DNA of 64,000 nt. It comes from Terebella lapidaria. Taxonomy: Eukaryota > Annelida > Polychaeta > Terebellida > Terebellidae. Position numbers and translations under genes: made by a program. The stretch lies in the NCBI GenBank assembly GCA_949152475.1, contig OX424559.1, forward strand, positions 15,159,809 to 15,223,808, written 5' to 3'. This document shows, one piece after another, positions 46,512-58,200 of this stretch. The notes under the pieces were generated by a model. It did not search any database and was not told the DNA's origin. It saw only the letters and a program-made list of their open reading frames with translations. The number at the start of each line of letters is the position of its first letter. Position 1 is the stretch's first letter.

Positions 46512-46659
46512 GCGTCTGGCAAATTATTGGCAAGATTGGCAGGTACTCGGGGCCAGCCCATGGATCGTGTCAGTCTTTGGCAGGGGATTTCGCATCCAAT
46601 TCAGTTAGCATCTTGCACTGTCCCTAGAGCCCAGTCCATTTTCGCTTCCCGGAGCTCAT

Positions 46660-47340
46660 GCCAAACGGTTAGCGCTTTCGCTCGCGATCGCAGATATGAT
46701 AGCCAGAAACGTGCTCGAACAAGTCAGAATTTCCTCTCCCGGTTATTCCAGTATCCTTTTCTTGTCTCTTCCAAAAAACTCTTGGGTGGTCTCCCTGGAG
46801 CTGAAGGACGCGTTTATTCACATCCCGATTTACCCGGGCTCCCACAGGTACCTGCGCTTCGAGCACCAGGGCACTGTGTATCAGTTCCGTGCCCTGCCGT
46901 TCAGCCTGTCCCCGGCCCCATGGATCTTCACAATGGTCATGAAGGAGTTACAGACACTGGCCCACAAGGAGGGCATCCTCCTCTACCAGTACCTGGACAA
47001 CTGGATTATCTATCACCAGTCCCCCGGAGGTCTTAACTCGGCACTTTCAGTGGGTCCTGGACTTGTGCAAACGCATGGGCCTGTTTGTCAACCTCCAAAA
47101 ATTGGAGTTAACGCCAGCCCAGGACTTCGTGTTCGTTGGATATCGGTACAAAACCCAGCTGGGTATGGTTTTCCCGATGGAGGAGCGTCTGTCAAAGATA
47201 AGGCCCTTGCTCCGCAGGTTCTTGGACGAGCCCTGTCAGTCAGCTCAGACCTGGCAGTCGATGCTCGGGCTGCTGGCGGCGACCGAGAAGTTGGTCCCTT
47301 ACTGCCGACTCCACATGCAGATCGACCTTTGTTATTAGTG
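46660..47340 (+). pseudogene. DIRS reverse transcriptase, frameshifted
   Basis: The first frame (46696 onward) has the RT palm blocks VVSLELKDAFIHIPIYPG, RFEHQGTVYQFRALPFSLS and YQYLDNWIIYH. The catalytic box at 46990-47001 is YLDN, where active enzymes have YxDD, so one metal-binding Asp is lost. Downstream blocks (FVNLQKLELTPAQDFVFVG, then LLAATEKLVPY) continue in a different frame at 47063-47338, so a frameshift lies between. Similarity is to the DIRS branch of reverse transcriptases. Confidence 0.85.
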
Positions 47341-47483
47341 GACGGCAGCCACTGGTTCCCCAAAGCAACTGGTTGTCCTTTCCCCAGCGGGGAGGGCGTC
47401 CATAATGTGGTGGATGTCCACTGCCAATCTTACTCGGGGCTCACCCCTTCGCCAGCCTCCTCCCTCCAAGCATCTCTTTAAGG

Positions 47484-48425
47484 ATGCATTTACAGAGAAC
47501 TGGGGGAGCGCACCTGGATTTCAAGGAAGTCGCCGGGGTGTGGGCGGAGCCCGAGAGTTTGTGGCACAACAACCACTTGGAGTTGGAGGTGGTTTCGCTG
47601 GCCCTAAGCCATTGGGAGGAAGAGTGTGCTGGTCGTGCTGTCTTGGTGTCCTCGGACAACTCTACTGTCGTGGCCTACATCAACAAGCAGGGAAGTACGA
47701 AGTCGGTTACCCTATGTCGGCAAGCCACGATGCTTCTTCTCTGGTGCCGGGCTCGAGGCATTCACTTGCGAGCACGTCACATCCCGGGTCGGTTAAATGT
47801 GTTGGCCAATCAGCTGTCTCGCAGGGGGCAGATCCAGCCAACGGAGTGGTCACTGCATCCTCTGGTGTTCCACTTCCTGTACCTCAGGTGGGACCGTCCT
47901 ACGGTGGATCTCTTCGTGACCAGGTGGAACAACAAGTTTCCGGTGTTCGTATCTCCAATTCCGGACCTCCTCGGGATGTCAATCGACGCGTTGTCCACGG
48001 ACTGGGACGGCATGTACGGGTATGCGTACCCTCCAGCGATTCTGTTTTCCAAAGTCTTGGCCAAGGTCAGATCTCACACGTGCAGAATTCTCATGGTCGC
48101 CCCGAACCAGCCGCAGCGTCCGTGGTTTCCAGAACTTCTGAGTCTGCTGATCGATCAACCGGTGGCTCTTTCTCGTCGGGAGGATCCCCTCAAGCAACCC
48201 CGGTCACAGCTGTTTCACAACAGGCCCAGGAGTCTGAGCCTTCATGGGTGGCTTCTGTGCAGCAATCTCTTCGAGCAAAGGGATTTTTTTCAGCAGTGTC
48301 CAGTAGGATCACCCGCAGTAATAGAAATTCGTCCTTGGGAGTATGCGAGTCCAAATGGCGAGCCTTCGCTGCTTGGTGTGATAGCAGGCAGGTTGATCCA
48401 TTCCACGCCACTGCTCAGACAGTAG
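47484..48425 (+). pseudogene. DIRS RNase H and connection region
   Basis: Open for 313 codons. RNase H features are SSDNSTVVAYINKQG, LCRQATMLLLWCRARGIHL, and ARHIPGRLNVLANQLSR. These carry the expected Asp and His/Asn/Asp-like positions of retroelement RNase H. The following part (TVDLFVTRWNNKFPVFVSP, DALSTDWDGMYGYAYPP) is the block seen after RNase H in DIRS-like and related elements. It is called a fragment of a broken polyprotein because the frames on both sides are shifted. Confidence 0.82.
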
Positions 48426-49255
48426 CAGATTTCCTCTTGGAGAAACTTTAGGCGGGCGTGGCCTCCTCGACATTAGCGGGCTATAGGACCACTCTGGCCA
48501 AGACCATCTTGCCCCATACTGGCGTTAATCTCAGTGAGGATCAAGATCTGAGTGCCTGGCTTGCTCACTAACTTTGAAGTCGAGCGTCCGCTTTCCCGTA
48601 ATTCTGTTCCATAGTGGGATCTATCCCTGGTACTGAACCATTTGGTGTCTGCTCCCTTCGAACCTATGTCCTCTGCCCATTTGAAGTTCCTTACTTGGAT
48701 GACTGTCTTCCTGCTGGCTCTGGCCTCCGGACATCGCAGGGGCGAAATCCATGCAATGGATTTCTCAAAAGTTCGCTGGCGGGAGGATGGCCTCAAGGTC
48801 TCCTTGCAGGTCATTCCTTCTTTCCTAGCGAAAACCCAGCTTGCATCTTTTCCCCCACTGGCTTTCACGATTCCGGCTTTGGCATCGTCTGTAGGCCCGA
48901 ATCTGGAGGAAGACTGTCTCCTATGCCCGTTGCGGGCTCTGGGCTTGTACCTTAAGCAGACAAAGGGTCTCCGGGTTGGCAAACGTCTGTTGTTTATATC
49001 ACATCAGTCGAAATTCCAACGGGACATACGTTCTGCTACCATCTCGTCCTGGATTCATAAGTACGTGTATCCGCACTTGCTATGATTTGGCTGAGCAGGA
49101 CTCTGCCTGTTCTTCCAAGGTACGTGCCCATGATGTTAGGGCCATGGCACCCTCCCTTGCTTATATGGGACGGGTTCCCCCCGATCAGGTCATGCAAGCA
49201 TGATCATGGCAATACCATGACACTTTTACGTCATTCTACCTTAGGGACCTGACGT
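48280..49255 (+). pseudogene. DIRS tyrosine recombinase, broken
   Basis: Pieces in several frames: the N-terminal SAM-like part (KWRAFAAWCDSRQVDPF), the first catalytic Arg box (ALASGHRRGEIHAMDF at about 48716-48765), then HDVRAMAPSLAYMGRV with the HxxR pair (about 49130-49170), and a final TFTSFYLRDLTW box (about 49222-49257) with the candidate nucleophilic Tyr. A TGA interrupts the last segment at about 49201. The catalytic residues can be traced, but the frame is not intact. Confidence 0.8.
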
Positions 49256-49735
49256 GGACGGGGAGTGAGGGCTACCACCTCGGACCCGTGGTAGCTGCTC
49301 GCAGTGTTGTCACCCCTTGAGGATAACGTGGTCCATCCTGTACTTATGTTCTCCTGTACATACGTTGATATTCCGTGGTTACGAGTTCCGGTACCAGTTA
49401 CCGTTAAATTTGTCTCCTATGTCAGTACGGTCATATTCCTTAGTTCGGTATGCGTTGCGACTCAGTTGTGTCGGCAAGGCATATCCACGTACATACGTTA
49501 CCTATGACCGGAAGCCAGTCACTCGACAACCGGAGGTAAGTGGTATATCTTACTACTTATGTTATTGTTTAAAACCATAAATGTTTTGGGTTTCCTGGGG
49601 GCACCCACTTTGGTTCTCTCCAATAATTCGGGGGGAAAGCCTACCTTGTCCCCTTATTGGGACTCTAGGGTCGAGCTTTCCGTTATGTCAGAGTTTATTT
49701 TTGGAGCACCCCTCCTCCAATTTTATTCTGATTTT

Positions 49736-50078
49736 ACCCGTAATGTGTTTTGGAGGTAAGAAATAGGCATATAACTGGCCGTTTTATGTAAATAAAACTT
49801 GTGTTATATACTATACTTACCTCCAAAACACATTCAGAGTGCTCACCCGACCATCCCCACGTACTCCTCCTGATTGGTTTCCCTTAAATCGACGAGAATG
49901 ACGTCACGTTTCCGGTCTCGTGGGTTAGTGGCTTGGACAATTCATTGTCTAGCCCATTTTCCAAATGAGGTTCTCTATTTGGAGAACTCCTATGTCAGTA
50001 AGGCTAATAAGCCATAACCCGTAATGTGTTTTGGAGGGAAGTATAGTATATAACATATAACACTAGTTTTATTTACAT
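49736..50078. repeat. Repeated and inverted GTAATGTGTTTTGGAGG termini, right side of the DIRS element
   Basis: ACCCGTAATGTGTTTTGGAG occurs directly at 49736 and again at about 50018. Its complement, extended to about 50 bp (TTATGTAAATAAAACTTGTG through CTCCAAAACACATT), lies between at 49784-49834. The 49784-50077 segment is therefore a ~290-bp unit with ~50-bp inverted ends, next to a third copy of the end sequence. This could be the terminal/internal complementary region of the DIRS element or a nested foldback element. Confidence 0.65.
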
Positions 50079-50084
50079 GAAAGG

Positions 50085-51080
50085 CAAATTATTATCGACT
50101 TTACAGATTAGGAATCCATAGTGTACATATAGGAAATTGTATATGTTGAATATTCTGGTGACATTAAATTTTACTTTTGATCTCATTTTCAAGGTCAGAG
50201 AACAAAATGGTTAATATCTCACTTATTATCGACTTCACAGCTTAGGAATCCATAGTGAACATATAAGAAATGATATAATGCTGGATATTCTCATGACCTT
50301 GAACTTGACCTTTGACCTCAATTTCCAGGTCAGAAAACAAATTGGCTAATATAATTATAGGTAACTTACTGGATACAGTGTTTGAGGCCCGAGGTCCTGT
50401 CTGGGCCGTAGCACAGACACGACCGCGGCACAAACACGACCGAGGGCCTCAAACACTGTATCCAGTCGATAAACTTATTATTATTTGCTGCACCATGATA
50501 TGTACATCCCTCGGGAGGGGTATGATTACGAATGCTGACATTTTCTAGCCATTTTATGCCCTGAAACTACCGCATGAATTCGTAAACGTCAAAAGACCGT
50601 CGGTTTCTATGCACGACACAAGTCAATATGAAGGAGGTCAATACCGCAATATATCGGACCGATTGCACTCTGTGTAATCAAATGTAGAATATTTCTAGGC
50701 ATATAATAATGCTTACTATCGACTTTACAGCTCAGGAATAAATCGCGAACATATTGGAAATGATATACGCATTTTCCAGGTCAGAGAACAAATTGGCTAA
50801 TATCTCACTTATCATCGACTTTACCGCTTAGGAATCATTTGCGAACATATCATGCATATTGGAAATGATATATGCTGAATATTCACATGACCTTGAACTC
50901 GACCTTTGACCTCATATTCAAGGTCAGATCACAAAATGGCAAATATCCCACTTATTATCGACTTTACAGCTTAGAAATCATTTGTGGACATAGTAGAAAT
51001 GATGTATGTTGAATATTCCTGTGACCTTGAATGGACCATTAACCTTATTTTAAAGGACAAGGGACAAACGGTTAATATCT
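50085..51080. repeat. Degenerate ~131-bp tandem repeat with nuclear-receptor half-sites
   Basis: Units start at TTATCGACTTTACAGCTTAGG (near 50090, 50224, 50716, 50810 and 50953) and contain GGAAATGATATATGCTGAAT, TGACCTTGAACTTGACCTTT and TCAAGGTCAGA. The array is interrupted at about 50355-50715, which includes a perfect hairpin. It shares the TGACCTTGA theme with the array at 42195-43945 but is a different unit. Confidence 0.75.
50368..50466. repeat. 99-bp hairpin with perfect 23-bp arms
   Basis: The left arm, 50368-50390, begins ACTGGATACAGTGTTTGAGG. The right arm, 50444-50466, is its exact reverse complement. The loop contains a two-fold CACGACCG repeat. It sits within the interrupted tandem array. 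It may be a mini-MITE or a recent inverted duplication. Confidence 0.75.
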
Positions 51081-51255
51081 AAAACTTGACGTTAGACTGA
51101 TGTAAGAGTAAGACCTCATTAAAACCCAATTTAATTAATATGATTTTTTTCTAAATACCCTTTAGGACCTTGCAGTACGAGATTGAGGATCACGAACTTG
51201 ACCCGAGCCGCTCATTGATTGTTCAATCCTAAATGTAAATGTCCCATATACTCTG

Positions 51256-51412
51256 ATCTCGTTTACATTGTTTTCGCTAATATTTTTGCGATGATAAACG
51301 ATATCGTTCTATAACATGGCATAGTTCACAGGGCAGTCAAACGGTATTTTTTTTTTACCGAATTTCAGACTTCTATCGCGAAAATTTAAAAGGTTGACAA
51401 TCTACCCCAACA
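51256..51412. repeat. Third copy of the foldback inner arm
   Basis: GTTTACATTGTTTTCGCTAA through GACAATCTACCCCAAC resembles the inner inverted arms at 16495-16655 and 16877-17040 (shared: TTTTGCGATG, TCAAACGG, AATTTCAGACTT, ACAATCTACCCCAA). Only a single arm is obvious here, so it is a fragment of the same family. Confidence 0.65.
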
Positions 51413-52206
51413 TAATTTGTGCATTTGCTCTGTTTTGTAGCCGTGGAATCTTTCGAAATCAATGTTTGTAAAGAAGACACCCCCCAAAGCTTCTGGTCCG
51501 AAATTACGATGGGAAGTACTGTACGCAGGCCAATGGTAACAATGGCATAGTCTATGGCCAGTACGTTATGATTTGTAGAGTCGCTGAACTTGGGGGAAAG
51601 AACTACGTACACCACACTTAATTATGTCAATCCGGTGATAAAATGCTGAACCTAAATATGCACGGTGGGATTCAACTTGAACATATGGACATATAGTCCC
51701 AACCAAACTGTCCCTGGGTTATGGAGAGACGGACTCGCCAGCTGAGCACTGTTGAGCTCCTGACGGTGCCGGTATCAACAGGACCATTGGTTCTATTTTT
51801 TTAAACACGCACCTGTTGGAGCACCTGCCGCTAGAGGGCGCGCTTCCGCCACAGACGCTGTACTTTGTTCGTGTTATCAAAACATAAAAATATAGTTCCT
51901 TGTATTTGTAACTGGCAACTGCTTGTTTACATCCGTTATAATGCTTCACACGCCGAATACAATAGGATAACAAAGAATATATATGATGCGATTTATCATT
52001 TTCAAATGTTCTCATTATCATACGGATTTCTCACCCTTATTTACCTATGACAAATCGCCCGGCGTAGGAATACATTGCACGCATGAGTCACAAAGATGGT
52101 GGAAATGAAATTTTGGGTCAAATTATTGGAAAATATGATGATGACTGAAACAGTCTGTACATAAAGGATGTGAACACTGTGATCGAATTTGACTTCTACT
52201 ATCAAC

Positions 52207-55200
52207 ATGGATTATTTATATTTATCGTGTGTTATATTTTTGATAAGAGGTAAGTCTGAAAGTATCGAATAAACACCCCATATATTTCAGAGTACAGAGC
52301 GTTGTCATTGCAGTCTGCATGTTGTTTACCGTAGGCCTACTAGTATATTGAGGTGACCAGTGCTCGTACTTTCAATGAAATGTGTTATAATACGAGCTGC
52401 TGACATGGTATGAATTGGGAATTTTTTGTTCCCATGTAAAATTACTCCCATTCGCGCTTATGTCTGGAGAATCATGAAAAATGTGTCTGCCATAATTTGA
52501 TTGTTTCATTGACTGTACGAGCACTGGTCCCTGTACAACTACTGGTCACTTTATGACACTGAAATTACTGAATCGGTTAATGAGTCCCTTCAGGAACTCC
52601 TTACCATTGCCAATTTGCCACTAATATCATGATGCATGTCATGGTGTACACAATTAACGCAACATGTCATTTATGTAGATACATTGGGTAATTTTGATCA
52701 TCATAACAAAATCATTCATAATCTACTAAAAAAAATCACACCATGTTACAACCCGAGTTCGACCAAAATTAAAAATTTTAGACAGATGTGAGCCCAATGA
52801 ATAAATCACTGAGAACCATAGAGAGAGTGGTGTAATTTTGTCCTTCAAGTGCTTGCCTGTATTTTTTGGTAGAAGTCCGCATTATGTGACAAGTCAGTGA
52901 TAAAAATGTTATGAATTTTATTGTAAGGACTCATGAGTGTTCTTATGTATTTGCAGGAATCAGAGGCCAAGTTGAGCAACTTTTTCCTCCAGAAAATAAA
53001 GCGATCCTTGCGACGCAAAACGTGAGGTTTGAATGTCAAGTTGTACAAAATACCGGATTACCGGACTATATTAATTGGGATGAGTGTATCACAAAATCCA
53101 CGGAAGATGGATGTAGGAGGATCAGTACTGATGACAATGTAATATATGGTCCAAATGGTGGAGATCCAGTTAGGGGAGCTCGCTACAGTATAGTAACTGG
53201 CGCTATAGGAGTATACAACCTCAACATTGATGGCACTGTGCTGGAGGAAGATGCTGGCACGTATGTGTGTCGTTCGGCAACTGATGCTGCATTTCTTGGA
53301 TATGCCGAGTTAATTCTGTTAGGTAGGTAGAATATGATTAAAACCTCGGATTCCACATCTCATTATTGAACAGCATTGTAAATGAATGTGTGCATACAGT
53401 CCTTTTTCTTATTTGACAGATGGAGACACAACATGTTCCCGGAATGTTACGTCAAACCAAGTTGTCCAGGGACAGTTCGTCAAGCACTCCTGTGAAATCT
53501 CCTACAGAGGGCGCTGGGCTCCTGTTATATCATGGAGCCAAGGGGGCACTCCCGTGAACGGTGTCATAGATGAAAGTGAAAACAACATCGCTCGATACAG
53601 CTTTGTCATGGAAATGATGCCAGAACACGATGGACATATTTACAGTTCAAGAACATATTTTGAAGCACCGACTGACACTGGTGAAGACGAAGCCTCTAAT
53701 GCCCCAAGCTACAGTTTCCCTTTCACATTTGACCCATTGACAGTCTTCTGTAAGTTTGAAGTGTCCGATCTCCATTTTCCAGAAATAGTATGTTCAATTG
53801 CTGATTAATATCTAGTGGGTTGTATTTTGTGAGTGCATTGTTTTGTGTTGCCGCTACATTTCATCATCCAGGAGTATTTAGTCACTAGCCTGTAAAATTG
53901 ACTGTCCATAATTATTGTTTCAGTTTCAAAGAAGTTCTGACACCGGTATTTTGTGCTGAAATATACTCAGATATATAAACTTACTATAAATAAAAGTGCA
54001 AGAAGAGTTATGTAATACTGTGTATGATTGAATATACACCGATCTGCATTCCATGCAATGTTTTATTTTTCAGTCCCGCCAAATGAAATTTCCATAAACT
54101 GGGATGAAGGTTGTATTGCTGTGGGTACCACGCTAGTTTGCAACGCCAACGGAAACCCAGCACCAGACTACCAGTGGATAGATCTCAACACCTCAAACAT
54201 CATCAGTCCCAACAAAAACCTGGAGGTGACAGAAGAAATGCTTGGAACACAGCAGTACCAGTGTCGGGCATACAACAATTACGGGGATCACAGAGAAACC
54301 ATCAACATACAAGTCTGCAGTGAGTATAAAAATTCAAGATATAAAATCTCTTCTGAATTTTTCATGAACAAAGTTTTGTTATGAAACTGGAATTCCCAGC
54401 AGTATGGGAATTTCCCACTTGCATGGACGTATCAGTTTTGAAACTTACAGGGTTTCGGTTTCACATGATCTAATAAAAAAATTCAGGGAAACTTCATTTA
54501 CACTGGCTCAAAGTATGAAGCGATGATTTTACAAGAAAATAAAAACAAAATATTGGGTCAGGTGCCATAAATTATGACATACCTATACAAAAATAATCAA
54601 ACACTTCATATTCCCAATTCTTTCCTGCTTGGCATACCTTAACTCCTTGTATCTGCCATATCTTATCCATGTTATGAGGGTGATGGGGGAAAATACATTC
54701 ACTTCTAAAACCACAGTCTCGGATGTATAGGGGATCCGGATCAAATAATCTGGCATGTCTGAACAAATAATTCGCATGTTGTCTGTTGTGCATCTCTTAT
54801 GTGTGGTTTGTGTATTGTGTGCTGTATATTTTCAAAGAGAATGAAACTCTAAATTGGTATTAGTTTATGCATTGCATTAGTATTACACAAAATTATGCAG
54901 AGATACACTAACAACTAACAGTGGCAAATGTAGGGAGATTCATATTCATATAAGCCTCAGTAAATAACTACACCAAGCTAACATATATAACCAGCCTGAC
55001 ATATTTAATGACTTAAGAGAATCTTGCTAAAATAAGAATCCAGAAAGGGAGGTTGCAAAAGTTTGGGAGGCTGTTCAGGAATAGTAGAAATTTCTGACAA
55101 CTCAACTAGTCACAAAATCATTTGTTCAAAATAAAGTGAGGCATGTGCTTCTCCAAACATAGAGGAAAAAAATTAACCGGAAATGAATTCACCTCTTTAG

Positions 55201-58200
55201 GCACACAAGTTCGTTAGACTTCTGACCTTCACTCACTCCACGTGAAACCCGACACCTTCATTAACAGAAAACTAATATAAATACAGGCCAGAGGGCATAT
55301 ATTTCTGGCTGCCTGCCTTGCAGCATCAAAGCATATTAGGGGAGAGGTCATGTTCATGTCGGCTCATTGGGTATGATTAACACTGATGCAGCTGTCCTTG
55401 AAATTTTACAAATTGAAAAAAAAAGTGATGTACTGTTTTTGTATCAAACCTCAATAGAAAGATGTGTATTGGACCAAACTTTGGAATAGTTTTACTGTCA
55501 TTGCTAATGTATGGCATCGCTAATGAGACCATGTTTTAAAACAAAAGGTATTGATCCCTGTTATTTTTGCAAAATTCCTGTGTTGTAATTATCACAGTCA
55601 ATGTCATATTATATGCCAAATTTTTTTTCTCAAAATCCAAATGTCACGGCATTATTGAAAGTAAACCTTGATACTTTTGTGTGTGTTTGGTATGATTGGC
55701 AATGTGCCAAATGTTACTTTATGTATTGTGCAGTCAGGCTTGTAATTGTTCTGTTGACAACACTGTCAGGGTAATTACCATGATTATGGGTGTCATCTGG
55801 GGCCAGTTTTATGCTAATGTATGCACATGAAATGAATAGGGGCCTTAGGCTTTGAGCTACCGTTAAAATTGGGGTCATTGTTTTCGACTGGCAAATTTAG
55901 GTTTCAGTTTTATACACAATACATAAAGTTAAATGTGGTAATTGTGGGGGGTGTAATCATGTATAGGAATAATGTTATATCAGTTAAAAGAAAAGATAGA
56001 TAAGGGTAATTATTGTATTATTAAGAACATCAATTATTCTTTATCCTGTATAAATACTTAGTATGTGAATATAATGTGTTTTCATTGGTTGTGGTTTGTA
56101 CATTTATTCAGATCTGAATGCATTATACTGGACAAGATTACTTAATCATTCTAACATTGAATGTTTAACATTGATGATGTTAACAAAACTATATTCCAAT
56201 CAAGATAGGATATGCATGCTAAATGTTGATTAAAAATTCTTCACTAACATCTCTAAAACCAATCAATTATGATCAATGATCAAATTTGAGCATTCGTAAT
56301 TACAACATATACTAATCCAACCAAATATATTCTGACTCGCTTTCTGCATGTTCAAAATTTGTGGTCATATTTATTCGAGAACTTGTAAGACTTTGTTTAC
56401 ACATATACCAACTGAGCAAACTATATCTATTGATTTTTGACGGACACATTTTGTGAGCCAACGACACGAGGAAGTTGGCGTGCGATACTAGTACGAATCG
56501 TTTTTCTTTTTGGCTCTGAAAATAGAAAAAAAGATCATCTGAATGACATCTAGTAACGAAATAAAAACTGATGATTTTTTTTGTGGGTATGAAAAATCAC
56601 AAGTATGGACCCTTTGATACATGCATGCATAATTAAGTAGTCCTTCACAACTGAATGTACATGTCTAGTTAGTCGAAACATATCTCGTTACGAAGTGATA
56701 AGTTTCTAAGTTCAATACTCCGTAGTACTTAGTGCATTTAAAAAGTAGTTTTGTGCACTTGACTTGCAAGTAAAGTATTTGTCGGTAATCATTTGCATGG
56801 CCATTTGCGCCTTTTTTCGAATGATCGAGTCGAGGAGCAAATGGCGTTAGTTGTATGTCTTCGTTTCAGCTACCACCACCACAACCACAACCACCACCAC
56901 CCCTCCACCGACAACCACGGTTGTCACGACTACGGTTGCTTCCTCAACCACCCCCGGTGTGGGACCAAGTGAGAAACATTTCTATTTTGTCACTGAATTT
57001 TCGGGTGGAAATTTTGCCAAAAAAAAAATCACAAAAGACACAAAAGTGGTTATATTGTTCTCACAAAAGTATCAAACTTGGTCGCACTGATTTTTTGCCA
57101 AACTATGTAATGACAGAAAAACGCACCCCCCCCCAAAAAAAAAAGTGGTTCCCAGTGGTTGGTTGTCCTTGATTTGCTTGCAATTTTGATTTCATTCACA
57201 ACTGGTTAGAACTTTTTGCACCCCGACAATGTATAGTAGGTTTCATTGGATAAGAAACAATTTATTTTTGATCAAAATTTGCATTTTCTCCAGTTCCCTC
57301 CAATTCAATTTGTTTCCGATTAAAATTTTATTCCAGTGCCCTCCAATTCAATTTGCACTGAGATGCCAATATTATGATAATAAAAAATTATGCTGCAACC
57401 AAGGTTGGTGTTTTGTGCAGAACATTTTCTGACCCTGATTTTGAGGTAATTTTGGAATTATCTTTGGCTGTAACAAAAAATTGTCACAGAATGTTTTTCA
57501 CTTGGAGGGGACTGCAGTTTATGTCGTTAGTTTTCGATCACCATGCACACACTGTGTTTTTCACAAGTTCTGTAAGCAGTGTTCTGCTATCGAAGACTGG
57601 AACTATTACTCACAACACTAAATCACATTTGATACGAGTGATTTTGTTCGAAGATTAAATAATGACATTTACTTATGTATTCTTACCCAGCTGTTGATTT
57701 TGCAGTTTGACTGATGTTACCGAATCAGCTAATACATGTAACCATTTTGTTGAATATCTGGCCTTTCCTAGGAACAATTACATATTTTCATGTTTATATT
57801 CAATGCTAATTTCTGTGTATTATCTTCACACTTGCAGTTTGAGATTGATAATTAAGATGCCTGTTCTGATAACAATATATCGTTATATGATCATTTCCTA
57901 TTGCATATGCCATCATGAATATTGAGCAGCTGCGGGCGAATATATTTGTTTTGCTCAAACATTTATATTTGTGTACCAAAAACATTTTGACGAATATAGA
58001 CCTGTATACTAATACATCCGAAATCTGGAGTACATAATGTACTTGTCAAGTTGATATATTGAACAAAAATTCAAATTTTGCAGGGCTATCTGCCGAAAAC
58101 CAGCTTTCAGAAAGTATCACCAAGGCCAAGCCATGCTATCAGTTTGTTTGTGGTTCAATATTCAATCTGATAACCAAAAAAAATGGATAAATTGTGAACA

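Larger units (their letters stand above)
44290..49260 (+). mobile_element. Decayed DIRS-type (tyrosine-recombinase) retrotransposon
   Basis: GC-rich block in an AT-rich field. Order: gag-like frame (45714-46511), reverse transcriptase (about 46700-47340), RNase H and connection region (47484-48270), and tyrosine recombinase (about 48280-49255). Reverse transcriptase linked to a tyrosine recombinase rather than a DDE integrase defines the DIRS order. The copy is broken: the RT frame shifts at about 47020-47060, the RT catalytic box reads YLDN, and the recombinase is split by shifts and stops. It is therefore very probably non-autonomous. The left terminus was not found. Confidence 0.88.

Noticed and set aside
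56851..57172. Frames extending past the Thr-rich stalk exon
   Set aside because: The exon has a clean GTGAGA donor at 56969 that joins in phase to the transmembrane exon. The extension is intron.
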